Shown here piece after piece: positions 27,407 to 35,871 of a DNA stretch of 64,000 nt; the first letter of the stretch is position 1; every line of letters begins with the position of its first letter. The stretch lies in assembly GCF_002236115.1 (NCBI RefSeq), contig NZ_NIWT01000004.1:1-64000 (forward strand), written 5' to 3'. The DNA is from Pseudomonas jessenii (GTDB taxonomy: Bacteria > Pseudomonadota > Gammaproteobacteria > Pseudomonadales > Pseudomonadaceae). The position numbers and the translations under genes were made by a program. The notes beneath the pieces were generated by a model, which did no database searches, was not told the origin of the DNA, and was given only the letters and a program-made list of their open reading frames with translations.

Positions 27407-29002
27407 ATGCGACGCTGGAACGGCTGGGGAGATGCAACCACGGTGGTCGAACTGCCGGCCCAGGGCGCGAGTTTTCTCGCCCAGCGGGTGGGTGACGGTC
27501 GAGCGCTGCCCGATGCGACGCTTGAGACAGCATTGGCCCGCGTGCCCCCGTCGCGGTTGCAGCAACACTTCTTGTACAGCGTGGATGCCCAAGATCGTTT
27601 GCTGCATGCCCGGGGCCAGAGCCTGCCGGACTGGCTGGCGTTGCGTGAAGGCGCGCTGGGGAATTATCCCGACGCCGTGGCCTATCCCGTGAACGCTGAA
27701 CAGATTCGCCGGTTACTGTTGCTCGCCCATGAACAGGACCTGTGCCTGATTCCTTATGGCGGTGGCACCTCGGTGGCCGGTCACATCAACCCGCCGAGTT
27801 CCGCGCGGCCGGTGGTGACAGTTTCCCTGGCCCGCATGAATCGCCTGCTGGACCTCGACGAACAGAGCCTGCTGGCCACCTTCGGCCCTGGCACCAGCGG
27901 ACCGCAGGTGGAAAGTCAGTTGCGCGCCCATGGTTACACCCTGGGGCACTTCCCGCAGTCGTGGGAGCTGTCGACCCTGGGTGGTTGGGTCGCCAGCCGC
28001 TCCAGTGGCCAGCAGTCGCTGCGCTATGGGCGGATCGAGCAACTGTTCGCCGGCGGGACCCTGGAAACCTTTGCCGGACCTTTGGACATTCCCTCCTTTC
28101 CGGCCTCGGCGGCCGGGCCCGATCTGCGCGAGGTGGTGTTGGGCTGTGAGGGCCGCTTCGGGATCATTTCCGAGGTGAAGGTACGGGTCAGCGCTCTGCC
28201 CGCCGATGAGCGTTTCTATGGTGTGTTTCTGCCCGATTGGCCCAAGGCGCTGCAAGCCATCCGCCAGTTGGCCCAGGCGCGGGTGCCGCTGTCGATGCTG
28301 CGCCTGTCCAACGCGGTGGAGACCGAAACCCAGCTGGCGCTGGCCGGTCACCCGCAGCAGATCGCCTGGCTGGAAAAGTACCTGGCCCTGCGCGGCGCCG
28401 GTGAGGGCAAATGCCTGCTGACGTTCGGCGTGACCGGCAATCGTCGACAAAATGCGCTGTCCCTGCGCCAGGCCCGGCAGCACCTCAAGGCGTTCGGCGG
28501 GGTGTTTACCGGCACCTTGCTCGGCAAGAAGTGGGCGCAGAACCGTTTTCGTTTTCCCTACCTGCGGGAAAACCTGTGGAACGCAGGATACGTGGTGGAC
28601 ACCCTGGAAACGGCCACTGACTGGAGCAACGTCGATAACCTGCTCACGCTGATCGAAAACAGCCTGCGCGACGCCTTGGCTGCCGAAGGCGAGCGGGTGC
28701 ATGTCTTCACCCACCTTTCCCATGTCTATGGCGAAGGATCGAGCATCTACACCACCTATGTGTTTCGCCCGGCGGCCGACTACCCCGCTACCCTGGCGCG
28801 CTGGCAGGCGCTCAAGCAGGCGGCCAGCCAGACCATCGTCGACAACCACGGCACCATCAGTCACCAGCATGGCGTGGGCAAGGACCACGCGCCGTACCTG
28901 CGGCGGGAGAAGGGCGCGCTGGCGATGGACACCCTGCAGGCATTGAGTCGGCACTTTGATCCGGCCGGGCGATTGAACCCTGGCACGCTGTTGCAGGAGT
29001 GA
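27407..29002 (+). CDS. FAD-binding oxidase, alkyl-DHAP synthase (AGPS)-like
   Basis: The 531-residue flavoprotein belongs to the vanillyl-alcohol-oxidase/AGPS group. It has the FAD-binding PCMH domain (CLIPYGGGTSVAGHIN; STLGGWVASRSSGQQSLRYG; EVVLGCEGRFGIISEV) and a C-terminal FAD-linked oxidase cap. Near the end, DNHGTISHQHGVGKDH aligns with the AGPS active-site segment, but the middle histidine of the eukaryotic His triad is Gln487 here. AGPS swaps the acyl chain of acyl-DHAP for a fatty alcohol; the reverse direction would cleave ether lipids. AGGACAC precedes the ATG. The next gene starts 5 bases after the stop. The substrate is inferred from neighbours; a simple 2-hydroxyacid oxidase role is the alternative. 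Confidence 0.82.
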   Translation: MRRWNGWGDATTVVELPAQGASFLAQRVGDGRALPDATLETALARVPPSRLQQHFLYSVDAQDRLLHARGQSLPDWLALREGALGNYPDAVAYPVNAEQIRRLLLLAHEQDLCLIPYGGGTSVAGHINPPSSARPVVTVSLARMNRLLDLDEQSLLATFGPGTSGPQVESQLRAHGYTLGHFPQSWELSTLGGWVASRSSGQQSLRYGRIEQLFAGGTLETFAGPLDIPSFPASAAGPDLREVVLGCEGRFGIISEVKVRVSALPADERFYGVFLPDWPKALQAIRQLAQARVPLSMLRLSNAVETETQLALAGHPQQIAWLEKYLALRGAGEGKCLLTFGVTGNRRQNALSLRQARQHLKAFGGVFTGTLLGKKWAQNRFRFPYLRENLWNAGYVVDTLETATDWSNVDNLLTLIENSLRDALAAEGERVHVFTHLSHVYGEGSSIYTTYVFRPAADYPATLARWQALKQAASQTIVDNHGTISHQHGVGKDHAPYLRREKGALAMDTLQALSRHFDPAGRLNPGTLLQE

Positions 29003-29007
29003 CGGCC

Positions 29008-30603
29008 ATGAGCCTGGACTGGAACGCGACGTGGCGACAGCGGGTGCTGCCGACGCTGGCGGATGAAACCTGGGACCTGATCGTCATCGGTGGCGGCATC
29101 AGCGGCGCCGGTATCCTGCGCGAAGCCGCGCGCCGTGGTTGGCGCTGCCTGCTGCTGGAGCAGCGCGACTTCGCCTGGGGCACCTCCAGCCGCTCCTCGA
29201 AAATGGTCCATGGCGGCTTGCGCTACATCGCCAAGGGCCAGTGGCGCCTGACCCGCGATTCAGTCCGCGAACGCCAGCGCCTGCTCGACGAGGCGCCGGG
29301 GCTGGTGGAGCCGATGAGTTTCATGATGCCGCATTACCGTGGCGGTTTTCCCGGACCGCGGGTGCTGGGTGGTTTGCTGTCCATCTATGACGCATTGGCC
29401 GGGCGACGCAGCCATCACTTCCATGACGCGCAACAACTGCGTTATCTGGCGCCCGGGGTGAAGGAAGATGACCTGCTGGGCGGCACCTGTTTTGTCGATG
29501 CGCTGACCGATGATGCCCGTCTGGTGATGCGCGTATTGGGCGAGGCCCGGGCCGATGGCGCCGTGGTGCTCAATGGCGTGCGCGTACAGCAATTGCTGCG
29601 TGAAGAGGGGCGCGTTTGCGGGGTTCAGGTCGAAGACTGCGAAGGGGGTGGGTTACTGACATTGCGTTGTGGCGTGCTGGCCGTGGCCACCGGCGCGTGG
29701 GCCGAGCGCTTGCGCCTGCCCGATGCCCCTCGCCAGTTGCGCCCGTTGCGTGGCAGTCATTTGCTGTTGCCGGGCTGGCGCCTGCCAGTGGCGCAAGCCT
29801 TCACCTTCCTGCACGAGCGCGACCGTCGACCGGTGTTCGTTTTCCCGTGGGAGGGTGCCACGGTGGTCGGCACCACGGACCTCGATCATCACGGCGATCT
29901 GGATCAGAGCGCGAGCATCAGCTTTGATGAGCTCGACTATCTGCTGGCGGCCTGCAGTCAACAGTTCCCCCAGGCCGAGGTGGTCGCCGCCGATGTGCTG
30001 TCGACCTGGTCGGGCGTGCGCCCGGTGGTGGGCAGTGCGGCGGGTGAGCATCAAGACAAGCCGTCGAATGAAACCCGTGAGCATGTGCTGTGGCAGGAGC
30101 CTGGTTGCGTGACCCTGGCCGGCGGCAAGCTGACCACCTTTCGCCCGCAGGCGATTGAAGTGCTCAAGGCCTGCGCAACCATGCTCGAGCGCCCCTTCAA
30201 TGATGACGCCGCGCCGGTGTTCGCCGCCGTGCCGCCGCTGGCGATACCGGGGCTCAGCGCCAACCGGTGGCGGCGCCTGGCCGGGCGGCATGGCCGTGAC
30301 CTGCCGAGGCTGGCGCAACTGATCGCGGAACTCGGCCATGACACCGTCGGCGGCACTGACACCTTGTGGGCGGAGCTGGCCGTTGCCTGCGATGGGGAAA
30401 TGGTCCTGCACCTGGATGACCTGCTGCTGCGCCGAACCCGCCTGGGCCTGTTGCTGCCGCGCGGTGGCGAGGATTATTTCGCTGCCATTGGCCAACTCTG
30501 CCAACCGCGACTGGGTTGGGACGATGAGCATTGGCAGCAGGAATTACAGCGTTATCGGGCGTTGTGGCAACGCCATCATGGTTTGCCGGATGCCGCGCAT
30601 TGA
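29008..30603 (+). CDS. Glycerol-3-phosphate dehydrogenase/oxidase, GlpD-like
   Basis: The 531-residue FAD enzyme has the dinucleotide-binding start [20 protein letters not shown], the GlpD signature [20 protein letters not shown], and later [15 protein letters not shown] and [13 protein letters not shown]. GlpD oxidises glycerol-3-phosphate to DHAP at the inner membrane and passes electrons to quinone. CAGGAG lies 8 bases before the ATG at 29008. It sits between an AGPS-like gene and an FGGY kinase gene, not beside glpK/glpF, so it is probably a paralogue that acts on a substituted glycerol phosphate such as 1-alkyl-glycerol-3-phosphate. That specificity is inference. Confidence 0.88.
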   Translation: MSLDWNATWRQRVLPTLADETWDLIVIGGGISGAGILREAARRGWRCLLLEQRDFAWGTSSRSSKMVHGGLRYIAKGQWRLTRDSVRERQRLLDEAPGLVEPMSFMMPHYRGGFPGPRVLGGLLSIYDALAGRRSHHFHDAQQLRYLAPGVKEDDLLGGTCFVDALTDDARLVMRVLGEARADGAVVLNGVRVQQLLREEGRVCGVQVEDCEGGGLLTLRCGVLAVATGAWAERLRLPDAPRQLRPLRGSHLLLPGWRLPVAQAFTFLHERDRRPVFVFPWEGATVVGTTDLDHHGDLDQSASISFDELDYLLAACSQQFPQAEVVAADVLSTWSGVRPVVGSAAGEHQDKPSNETREHVLWQEPGCVTLAGGKLTTFRPQAIEVLKACATMLERPFNDDAAPVFAAVPPLAIPGLSANRWRRLAGRHGRDLPRLAQLIAELGHDTVGGTDTLWAELAVACDGEMVLHLDDLLLRRTRLGLLLPRGGEDYFAAIGQLCQPRLGWDDEHWQQELQRYRALWQRHHGLPDAAH

Positions 30604-30623
30604 TGCCCATTGAAGAGAGCTCC

Positions 30624-32192
30624 ATGGATAACCACCCGAACAAGCGTTACCTGTTGGCCATCGACAATGGCACCCAGAGCGTGCGCGCGCTGCTCTTCGA
30701 CCTGCAGGGCAATCTGCTGGGCAAAGGCAAGGTCGAGTTGCAGGCCTATTACTCGACTCAACCCGGCTGGGCCGAACAGGACCCGGAGTATTACTGGGCA
30801 AAACTGGGTGAGGCCTGCCAGCAGTTGTGGCAGCAAACCGGCATCGATCGTTCACAGATCGCCGGTGTTTCCCTGACCACCCAGCGCGGCACAGTGATCA
30901 ACGTCGATGCTCAGGGCAAGGCGCTGCGCCCGGCGATCCTGTGGCTCGATCAACGCCAGGCCGAAGTCAAAGGCGGCATCAAGGGACCGTGGGGCTGGCT
31001 GTTCAAACTGGTCGGCGCGCAAGCCACAGTGGACTACTTTCGCGCCCAGGCCGAGGCCAACTGGATCGCCCGCCACCAGCCTGAGGTCTGGGCGGCGACC
31101 GACAAGTTTTTGCTGCTCTCGGGGTTTCTCACCCATCGCCTGTGTGGGCGCTTTGTCGATTCGGTGGGCTGTTGCGTCGGTTACCTGCCGTTCGACTTCA
31201 AGCGCTTGCGCTGGGCCGCCCCCTCCGACTGGAAATGGCAGGCGCTGGCGGTGCGCCCCGAACAACTGCCAAGCCTGCACAAGCCCGGTGAAACCCTCGG
31301 CTACATCAGCGCCGAGGCCAGCCGCCACACCGGCATTCCCGAGGGGCTGCCGCTGATTGCCGCGGGTGCCGACAAGGCCTGCGAAGTCGTGGGTTCCGGC
31401 GTCGTCGACCCAGGCACCGTGTGCCTTTCCTACGGCACCACGGCGACGATCACCAGCACCCGGTCGCGCTACCTGGAAATCGTTCCGTTGATTCCGCCTT
31501 ACCCGTCTGCGGTACCGGATCAATACAACTGCGAGGTGATGATTTATCGCGGCTACTGGATGGTCAGCTGGTTCAAGAACGAGTTCGGCCTGCGGGAAAT
31601 GCAGCAGGCCAAAGCCCAGGGTGTGGAGCCCGAGCAACTCTTCGATGCGCTGGTCGACGCCGTGCCGCCGGGCTCCATGGGGTTGATGCTGCAACCCTAC
31701 TGGTCGCCCGGTATCCGCGAGCCGGGTGTCGAAGCCAAGGGCGCGATGATCGGCTTCGGCGACGTGCATACCCGCGCACACATTTACCGGGCGATCCTCG
31801 AAGGTCTGGCGTATGCCTTGCGTCAGGGCATGGAGAAAATCGAGAAGCGTTCGAGGGTCTCCATCACGCGCTTGCGCGTCGCCGGTGGTGGCTCCCAGAG
31901 TGATGCCGCGATGCAACTCACGGCGAACATTTTCGGCCTGCCGGCCGAGCGTCCGCATGTCTACGAAGCGTCCGGCCTGGGCGCGGCCATTTGCTGCGCG
32001 GTGGGGCTGGGACTGCACGCGGATTTCCCCACGGCGATGGCCGCCATGACCCGGGTCGGTGCGGTATTCATGCCGCAACCCGAGGCGCAGCAGATCTATG
32101 AGCGACTGTACAAAGAGGTTTACCTGCGCATGTATCGACAGCTCAAGCCGCTGTACCAGAGCATCCGCAAAATTACCGGTTACCCCGCTTAG
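30624..32192 (+). CDS. FGGY-family carbohydrate kinase
   Basis: The 522-residue product has both FGGY actin-like ATPase domains: the N-terminal phosphate-binding [15 protein letters not shown], the C-terminal [18 protein letters not shown] and [10 protein letters not shown], and the adenosine motif [20 protein letters not shown]. Members phosphorylate glycerol, xylulose, ribulose, gluconate and related polyols. I chose the ATG at 30624, preceded by GAAGAGAG; an earlier ATG at 30603 overlaps the preceding stop. Given the GlpD-like and AGPS-like neighbours, a glycerol derivative such as an alkylglycerol is the likely substrate. A REPIN follows directly after the gene. Confidence 0.88.
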   Translation: MDNHPNKRYLLAIDNGTQSVRALLFDLQGNLLGKGKVELQAYYSTQPGWAEQDPEYYWAKLGEACQQLWQQTGIDRSQIAGVSLTTQRGTVINVDAQGKALRPAILWLDQRQAEVKGGIKGPWGWLFKLVGAQATVDYFRAQAEANWIARHQPEVWAATDKFLLLSGFLTHRLCGRFVDSVGCCVGYLPFDFKRLRWAAPSDWKWQALAVRPEQLPSLHKPGETLGYISAEASRHTGIPEGLPLIAAGADKACEVVGSGVVDPGTVCLSYGTTATITSTRSRYLEIVPLIPPYPSAVPDQYNCEVMIYRGYWMVSWFKNEFGLREMQQAKAQGVEPEQLFDALVDAVPPGSMGLMLQPYWSPGIREPGVEAKGAMIGFGDVHTRAHIYRAILEGLAYALRQGMEKIEKRSRVSITRLRVAGGGSQSDAAMQLTANIFGLPAERPHVYEASGLGAAICCAVGLGLHADFPTAMAAMTRVGAVFMPQPEAQQIYERLYKEVYLRMYRQLKPLYQSIRKITGYPA

Positions 32193-32210
32193 GAAAACAC
32201 CCGGGAACCC

Positions 32211-32300
32211 TGTGGGAGCGAGCTTGCTCGCGATAGCGGTGTGTCAGTCAAAGTAACTGTTGGCTGACCCACCGCTATCGCGAGCAGGCTCACTCCTACA
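32211..32300. repeat. REP doublet (REPIN)
   Basis: TGTGGGAGCGAGCTTGCTCG and the inverted, partly diverged CGCGAGCAGGCTCACTCCTA flank a spacer in which AGCGGTG and CACCGCT also pair, giving an extended hairpin. It lies between the kinase and phospholipase genes and may reduce read-through. Confidence 0.9.
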
Positions 32301-32431
32301 ATGTCCGGGGGTGATTTTATGTCACCTCATGTGGCGCTATCGGAGACCTTTTCTGGTGAGATTGGACAGTGTCAGGGGCAGGGTCGGTTGTTAGGCTCAA
32401 CCCCCACAGCACATCCAATAAGAACCAAGCA

Positions 32432-33721
32432 ATGAAGCTGACATTCCTCCTGTTGCTGCTTTGTGCAACGGCCCCCACAGCCTGGGGCTGGTCGATCCAT
32501 ACGGTGGGCAGCTACCTGGCATTGCAGGATTTGCCGGCCTTGCGTGATGCACCGCAGGTCGAAGTCGAGCCGCTGGAACAGTTTCTTTCGCAGCAATACC
32601 AAGCCGTGAGTGCGCTGCTCGATGAGCAGGAGCGCTTCGCCCGCGAGCACTTCGCCCAATACCCGCCGCGCCCCGACAACCTGCGATTGCCTGTCGTGCC
32701 TGGGGACAATCTGCGCCACGACTTCCTCAGCGCACTGCGCATCAACCCCGGGATTCATCTGGCGATGGTCATCCAGCCGATGCCGGGCAAGGATCTGCCC
32801 GAGCGTGAACACCTCAAGACCGAACAAGTCATGGTGCAACAGACGCTTTCACCGTGGAATCGCCAGCGCTTCATCGTTGTCGCTGACCACGAACAAGTCG
32901 CGCCCCTGGCCGTGTTGGCCAGCGCTGCCGATGAGCCGGATTACGGCCACGACATCAACCTGTTCAGTGACAACCCCGGCGAAGTCGGCGCGTTGTACGG
33001 CTTCGGCCCGCAGCCTTTCGGCGACGCCCGGTTTCAGTACAGCTCCCAGGCGCCGTTCCATATGGGCTTCTTCCATGAAAGCCCGGTGGTGTACGCCGCT
33101 GCCGGGTTTCTTCAGCGCAGCTGGCCGGACTGGCGCGCCTACCAGTACATGGGCTTGGCGCGACTGGCGTTTGCCACTGGCCATCCTTATTGGGGCTATC
33201 GATTTCTCGGTTGGGGCCTGCACCACGTTCAGGACCTGACCCAGCCTTATCACGCCAAGCCGCTGCCCGGTGTCGAACTGGCGAGCCTGCTGGTGCTGGA
33301 AGGCAAGGCCCTGGCCGGCTTCGATGCGGACAAACATGCCGCCATCGAACGGGTCGCCACCCGACACATGGAAGTGGAGAAGTATCAGTCGACCTGGCTT
33401 CGTCGCCTGCTGCGCGCCGGCCAGGCACACCCGATGCTCGACGCTTATGCCGACTCTGCACAGGACGCCCATTACCCACCGTATTCGGTGGACTACCTGC
33501 GTGAAGTGGTGAGTGCCGAGTCCGTCGACGAATCCGCGGCGTTTGATGAAGCCATCGGCCAGTGGTTGGACGCGGCACCGATCACCAGCGATTTCAGCAG
33601 CGGTAATCAGCTGCAGCGCGAAGACTTCGACCATCCGGCACTCAACCGGCAGCTGTTCAAACTGCTGGGGCATTTCGGCGCCCACAGCCGGATTTACGCC
33701 CGTGCGGGATTGGCGCCATAG
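32432..33721 (+). CDS. Exported zinc-dependent phospholipase C / S1-P1-like phosphoesterase
   Basis: The 429-residue product has a signal peptide of about 19 residues, and the mature protein would start at Trp20 (WSIHTVG). Zinc phospholipases C of the B. cereus type also begin with a metal-binding Trp. His264, Asp268 and His274 (HHVQDLTQPYH) keep the HxxxD-x5-H spacing of that family, and His312/Glu316 (HMEVE) keep the HxxxE pair. GFGPQP and HMGFFHESPVVYAAAGF are further conserved-looking stretches. It should cleave the phosphate head group of a glycerophospholipid, in the periplasm or outside. The start at 32432 gives a clean signal peptide. It lies downstream of the kinase and upstream of a DUF1302 gene on the same strand. 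Confidence 0.8.
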   Translation: MKLTFLLLLLCATAPTAWGWSIHTVGSYLALQDLPALRDAPQVEVEPLEQFLSQQYQAVSALLDEQERFAREHFAQYPPRPDNLRLPVVPGDNLRHDFLSALRINPGIHLAMVIQPMPGKDLPEREHLKTEQVMVQQTLSPWNRQRFIVVADHEQVAPLAVLASAADEPDYGHDINLFSDNPGEVGALYGFGPQPFGDARFQYSSQAPFHMGFFHESPVVYAAAGFLQRSWPDWRAYQYMGLARLAFATGHPYWGYRFLGWGLHHVQDLTQPYHAKPLPGVELASLLVLEGKALAGFDADKHAAIERVATRHMEVEKYQSTWLRRLLRAGQAHPMLDAYADSAQDAHYPPYSVDYLREVVSAESVDESAAFDEAIGQWLDAAPITSDFSSGNQLQREDFDHPALNRQLFKLLGHFGAHSRIYARAGLAP

Positions 33722-33781
33722 CCATCGCAGCCACACTTTCAGAACACAAAAACAATAAAACCAGGGAAAGAGGAACGGATC

Positions 33782-35737
33782 ATGAGCACTCGATTTCGCC
33801 TGTCTGGCGCGGCGCTTCCCGGCGTGGGCCTGGCAGGGCTGCTGCAACTGTGCGCGGTCGACGGCGTGCAGGCCAAGGAGTTCAGCGTGCTGGACAACCA
33901 GATCACCGGTTCATTCGACAGTACCTTGTCTTATGGCCGCTTGTGGCGGGTCCAGGGCCGGGACAAAAACAACGACGACGTCAACACCAACGACGGCAAT
34001 CGCAACTTCGACACCGGGCTGGTTTCCGAGGTGTACAAGATCACCTCGGAGCTCGAGGCCAACTATCAGAACTACGGGATGTTCGTGCGCGGCACCGCGT
34101 TCTATGACACCCAACTGATGGACAAGCGCAACGATTACTACCGTAACAACAACCCGTCGCAACCCAGTCAGAGTTTCCCGCAGGACGACCACTTTACTGA
34201 CCAGACCCGCGATATCGCCGGCAGCCGGGTGGAGATGCTCGATGCCTACCTCTATGGCAACTGGGACGTTGCGCAGATGCCAGTCACGGCCCGTGTCGGG
34301 CGCCAGGTGTTCAACTGGGGTGAGGGGATTTTCTACCGTGGCGGGGTCAACACCACCAACCCGGTGGACGCGGCCAAATACCGTTTGCCCGGGGCCGAAG
34401 TCAAGGAAGTGCTGGTGCCGGTGGAAGCGCTGAGCTTCAACATCGGCCTGACCGACAGCCTGACCATGGAAAGCTTTTACCAGACGAACTGGAAGGAAAC
34501 CCGCATCGACCCGGTCGGCACGTTCTACTCGCAGACGGACCTGTTCGCCGACGGCGGCAACACCGCCTACAACAACTTTACCGGTACCGCCCTGGACACC
34601 CCGGTGCCTGGCTTCGGCAACGTGATCGATCTGTACAGCGCGCTGGGCAACAACCCGCTGCTCAGCCAGGCCCTGAGCACCACCGGCCTGTACGCCAACG
34701 GGGTCACCCCGGCCTTTGGCAACACCGTCAAAGTGGCCTCGGTCGGCAAGGATTACAACGCGCGCAACGACGGCCAGTTCGGTTTCGCTTTTCGCTACAT
34801 CGTAGAAGAGCTCAACAGCACCGAGTTCGGGTTGTACATGGTCAACTACCACGCCAAGGAACCGACCATTTCCGCCGATCTGGGTGGGTACAAGGGCATC
34901 GACATGAACGCCCTGACCAACCTGTTGGCCGGTGTTGCCGGCAGCCAGGCGGGGCAACTGGCCAACGGCCTGGCGACCATGGATGTGCTGGGCAATATTC
35001 AGGCGCATCGGCGCTACGCCGAAGACATCCGCATGTACGGCTTCAGTTTCAACACTACCCTGGGCCAGGCGTCGGTTTTCGGCGAAGTGGCCTATCGGCC
35101 GAACCTGCCCATCGGGGTCGCCGCCACCAACGACCTGATCGGCGACCTGGCCAACGGCGCCGCCGCAGCGGCAGGCGGCCAGACCATCAACATCGGCGGG
35201 CAGCAGGTCACGCTCGACAGCCAGATCAACAACGCCGAGCGGGTGGAAGCGTTCAACACATCCATGGGCACCATTTACAACTTTGGCCCGAGCTTGTCAT
35301 TCGACTCGATGTTCGGCGTGTTCGAGCTGGCGTCCGAGCACCTGCGCGGCAGCAGCCTGCAATACACCGCGTATGACGGCAGTACCCGTTACTACGCTGG
35401 CACCGGTAACTTTTCCTATGTGTCCGGCGGCGAACGCAGCGATCAGGTCAACCGCAACTCCTACAGCTACACCGCGATGCTCAACGGCACCTGGAACGAC
35501 GTGTATGCCGGGGTCAACGTCTCGCCTTATGTCGTCTACAAGGATGACTTCAAGGGCAACAGCTACCAGGCGGGCAACATCATCGAGGGCCGCAAGGCCT
35601 ACACCCTGGGGATCAAGGCCAACTACCAGAACAAGCTGGAGGCCGAGCTGCAATACACCGAGTTCTACGGCGGTGGGCAGGACAACGGCCTGCGTGACCG
35701 CGACAACGTCGGCTTCAACCTCAAGTACTTCCTTTGA
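33782..35737 (+). CDS. DUF1302 family outer-membrane protein
   Basis: The 651-residue product has an N-terminal export signal ending near GVQA (residue 31), then a beta-strand-rich body that opens EFSVLDNQITGSFDSTLSYG and closes with aromatic YTEFYGG...NLKYFL, a typical outer-membrane barrel C-terminus. GRQVFNWGEGIFYRGGVN is a signature-like region of DUF1302. Members occur beside DUF1329 genes in clusters for hydrophobic substrates such as steroids, terpenes and lipids, so a porin or lipid channel role is likely but unproven. AGAGGA precedes the ATG. It is 60 bases after the phospholipase gene. Confidence 0.85.
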   Translation: MSTRFRLSGAALPGVGLAGLLQLCAVDGVQAKEFSVLDNQITGSFDSTLSYGRLWRVQGRDKNNDDVNTNDGNRNFDTGLVSEVYKITSELEANYQNYGMFVRGTAFYDTQLMDKRNDYYRNNNPSQPSQSFPQDDHFTDQTRDIAGSRVEMLDAYLYGNWDVAQMPVTARVGRQVFNWGEGIFYRGGVNTTNPVDAAKYRLPGAEVKEVLVPVEALSFNIGLTDSLTMESFYQTNWKETRIDPVGTFYSQTDLFADGGNTAYNNFTGTALDTPVPGFGNVIDLYSALGNNPLLSQALSTTGLYANGVTPAFGNTVKVASVGKDYNARNDGQFGFAFRYIVEELNSTEFGLYMVNYHAKEPTISADLGGYKGIDMNALTNLLAGVAGSQAGQLANGLATMDVLGNIQAHRRYAEDIRMYGFSFNTTLGQASVFGEVAYRPNLPIGVAATNDLIGDLANGAAAAAGGQTINIGGQQVTLDSQINNAERVEAFNTSMGTIYNFGPSLSFDSMFGVFELASEHLRGSSLQYTAYDGSTRYYAGTGNFSYVSGGERSDQVNRNSYSYTAMLNGTWNDVYAGVNVSPYVVYKDDFKGNSYQAGNIIEGRKAYTLGIKANYQNKLEAELQYTEFYGGGQDNGLRDRDNVGFNLKYFL

Positions 35738-35756
35738 TTGCTACATGCAGACCCAT

Positions 35757-35847
35757 TGTGGGAGCGGGCTTGCTCGCGAAAGCGGTGAATCAGGCGACAT
35801 CTGTGCTGGATGTGCCGCCCTCTTCGCGAGCAAGCCCGCTCCCACAG
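35757..35847. repeat. REP doublet (REPIN), GGGC subtype
   Basis: TGTGGGAGCGGGCTTGCTCG and the inverted CGAGCAAGCCCGCTCCCACA enclose about 50 bases. It sits between the DUF1302 and DUF1329 genes of one presumed transcript. Confidence 0.92.
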
Positions 35848-35871
35848 GTTTTTGTACTTCGGAGAACGATC

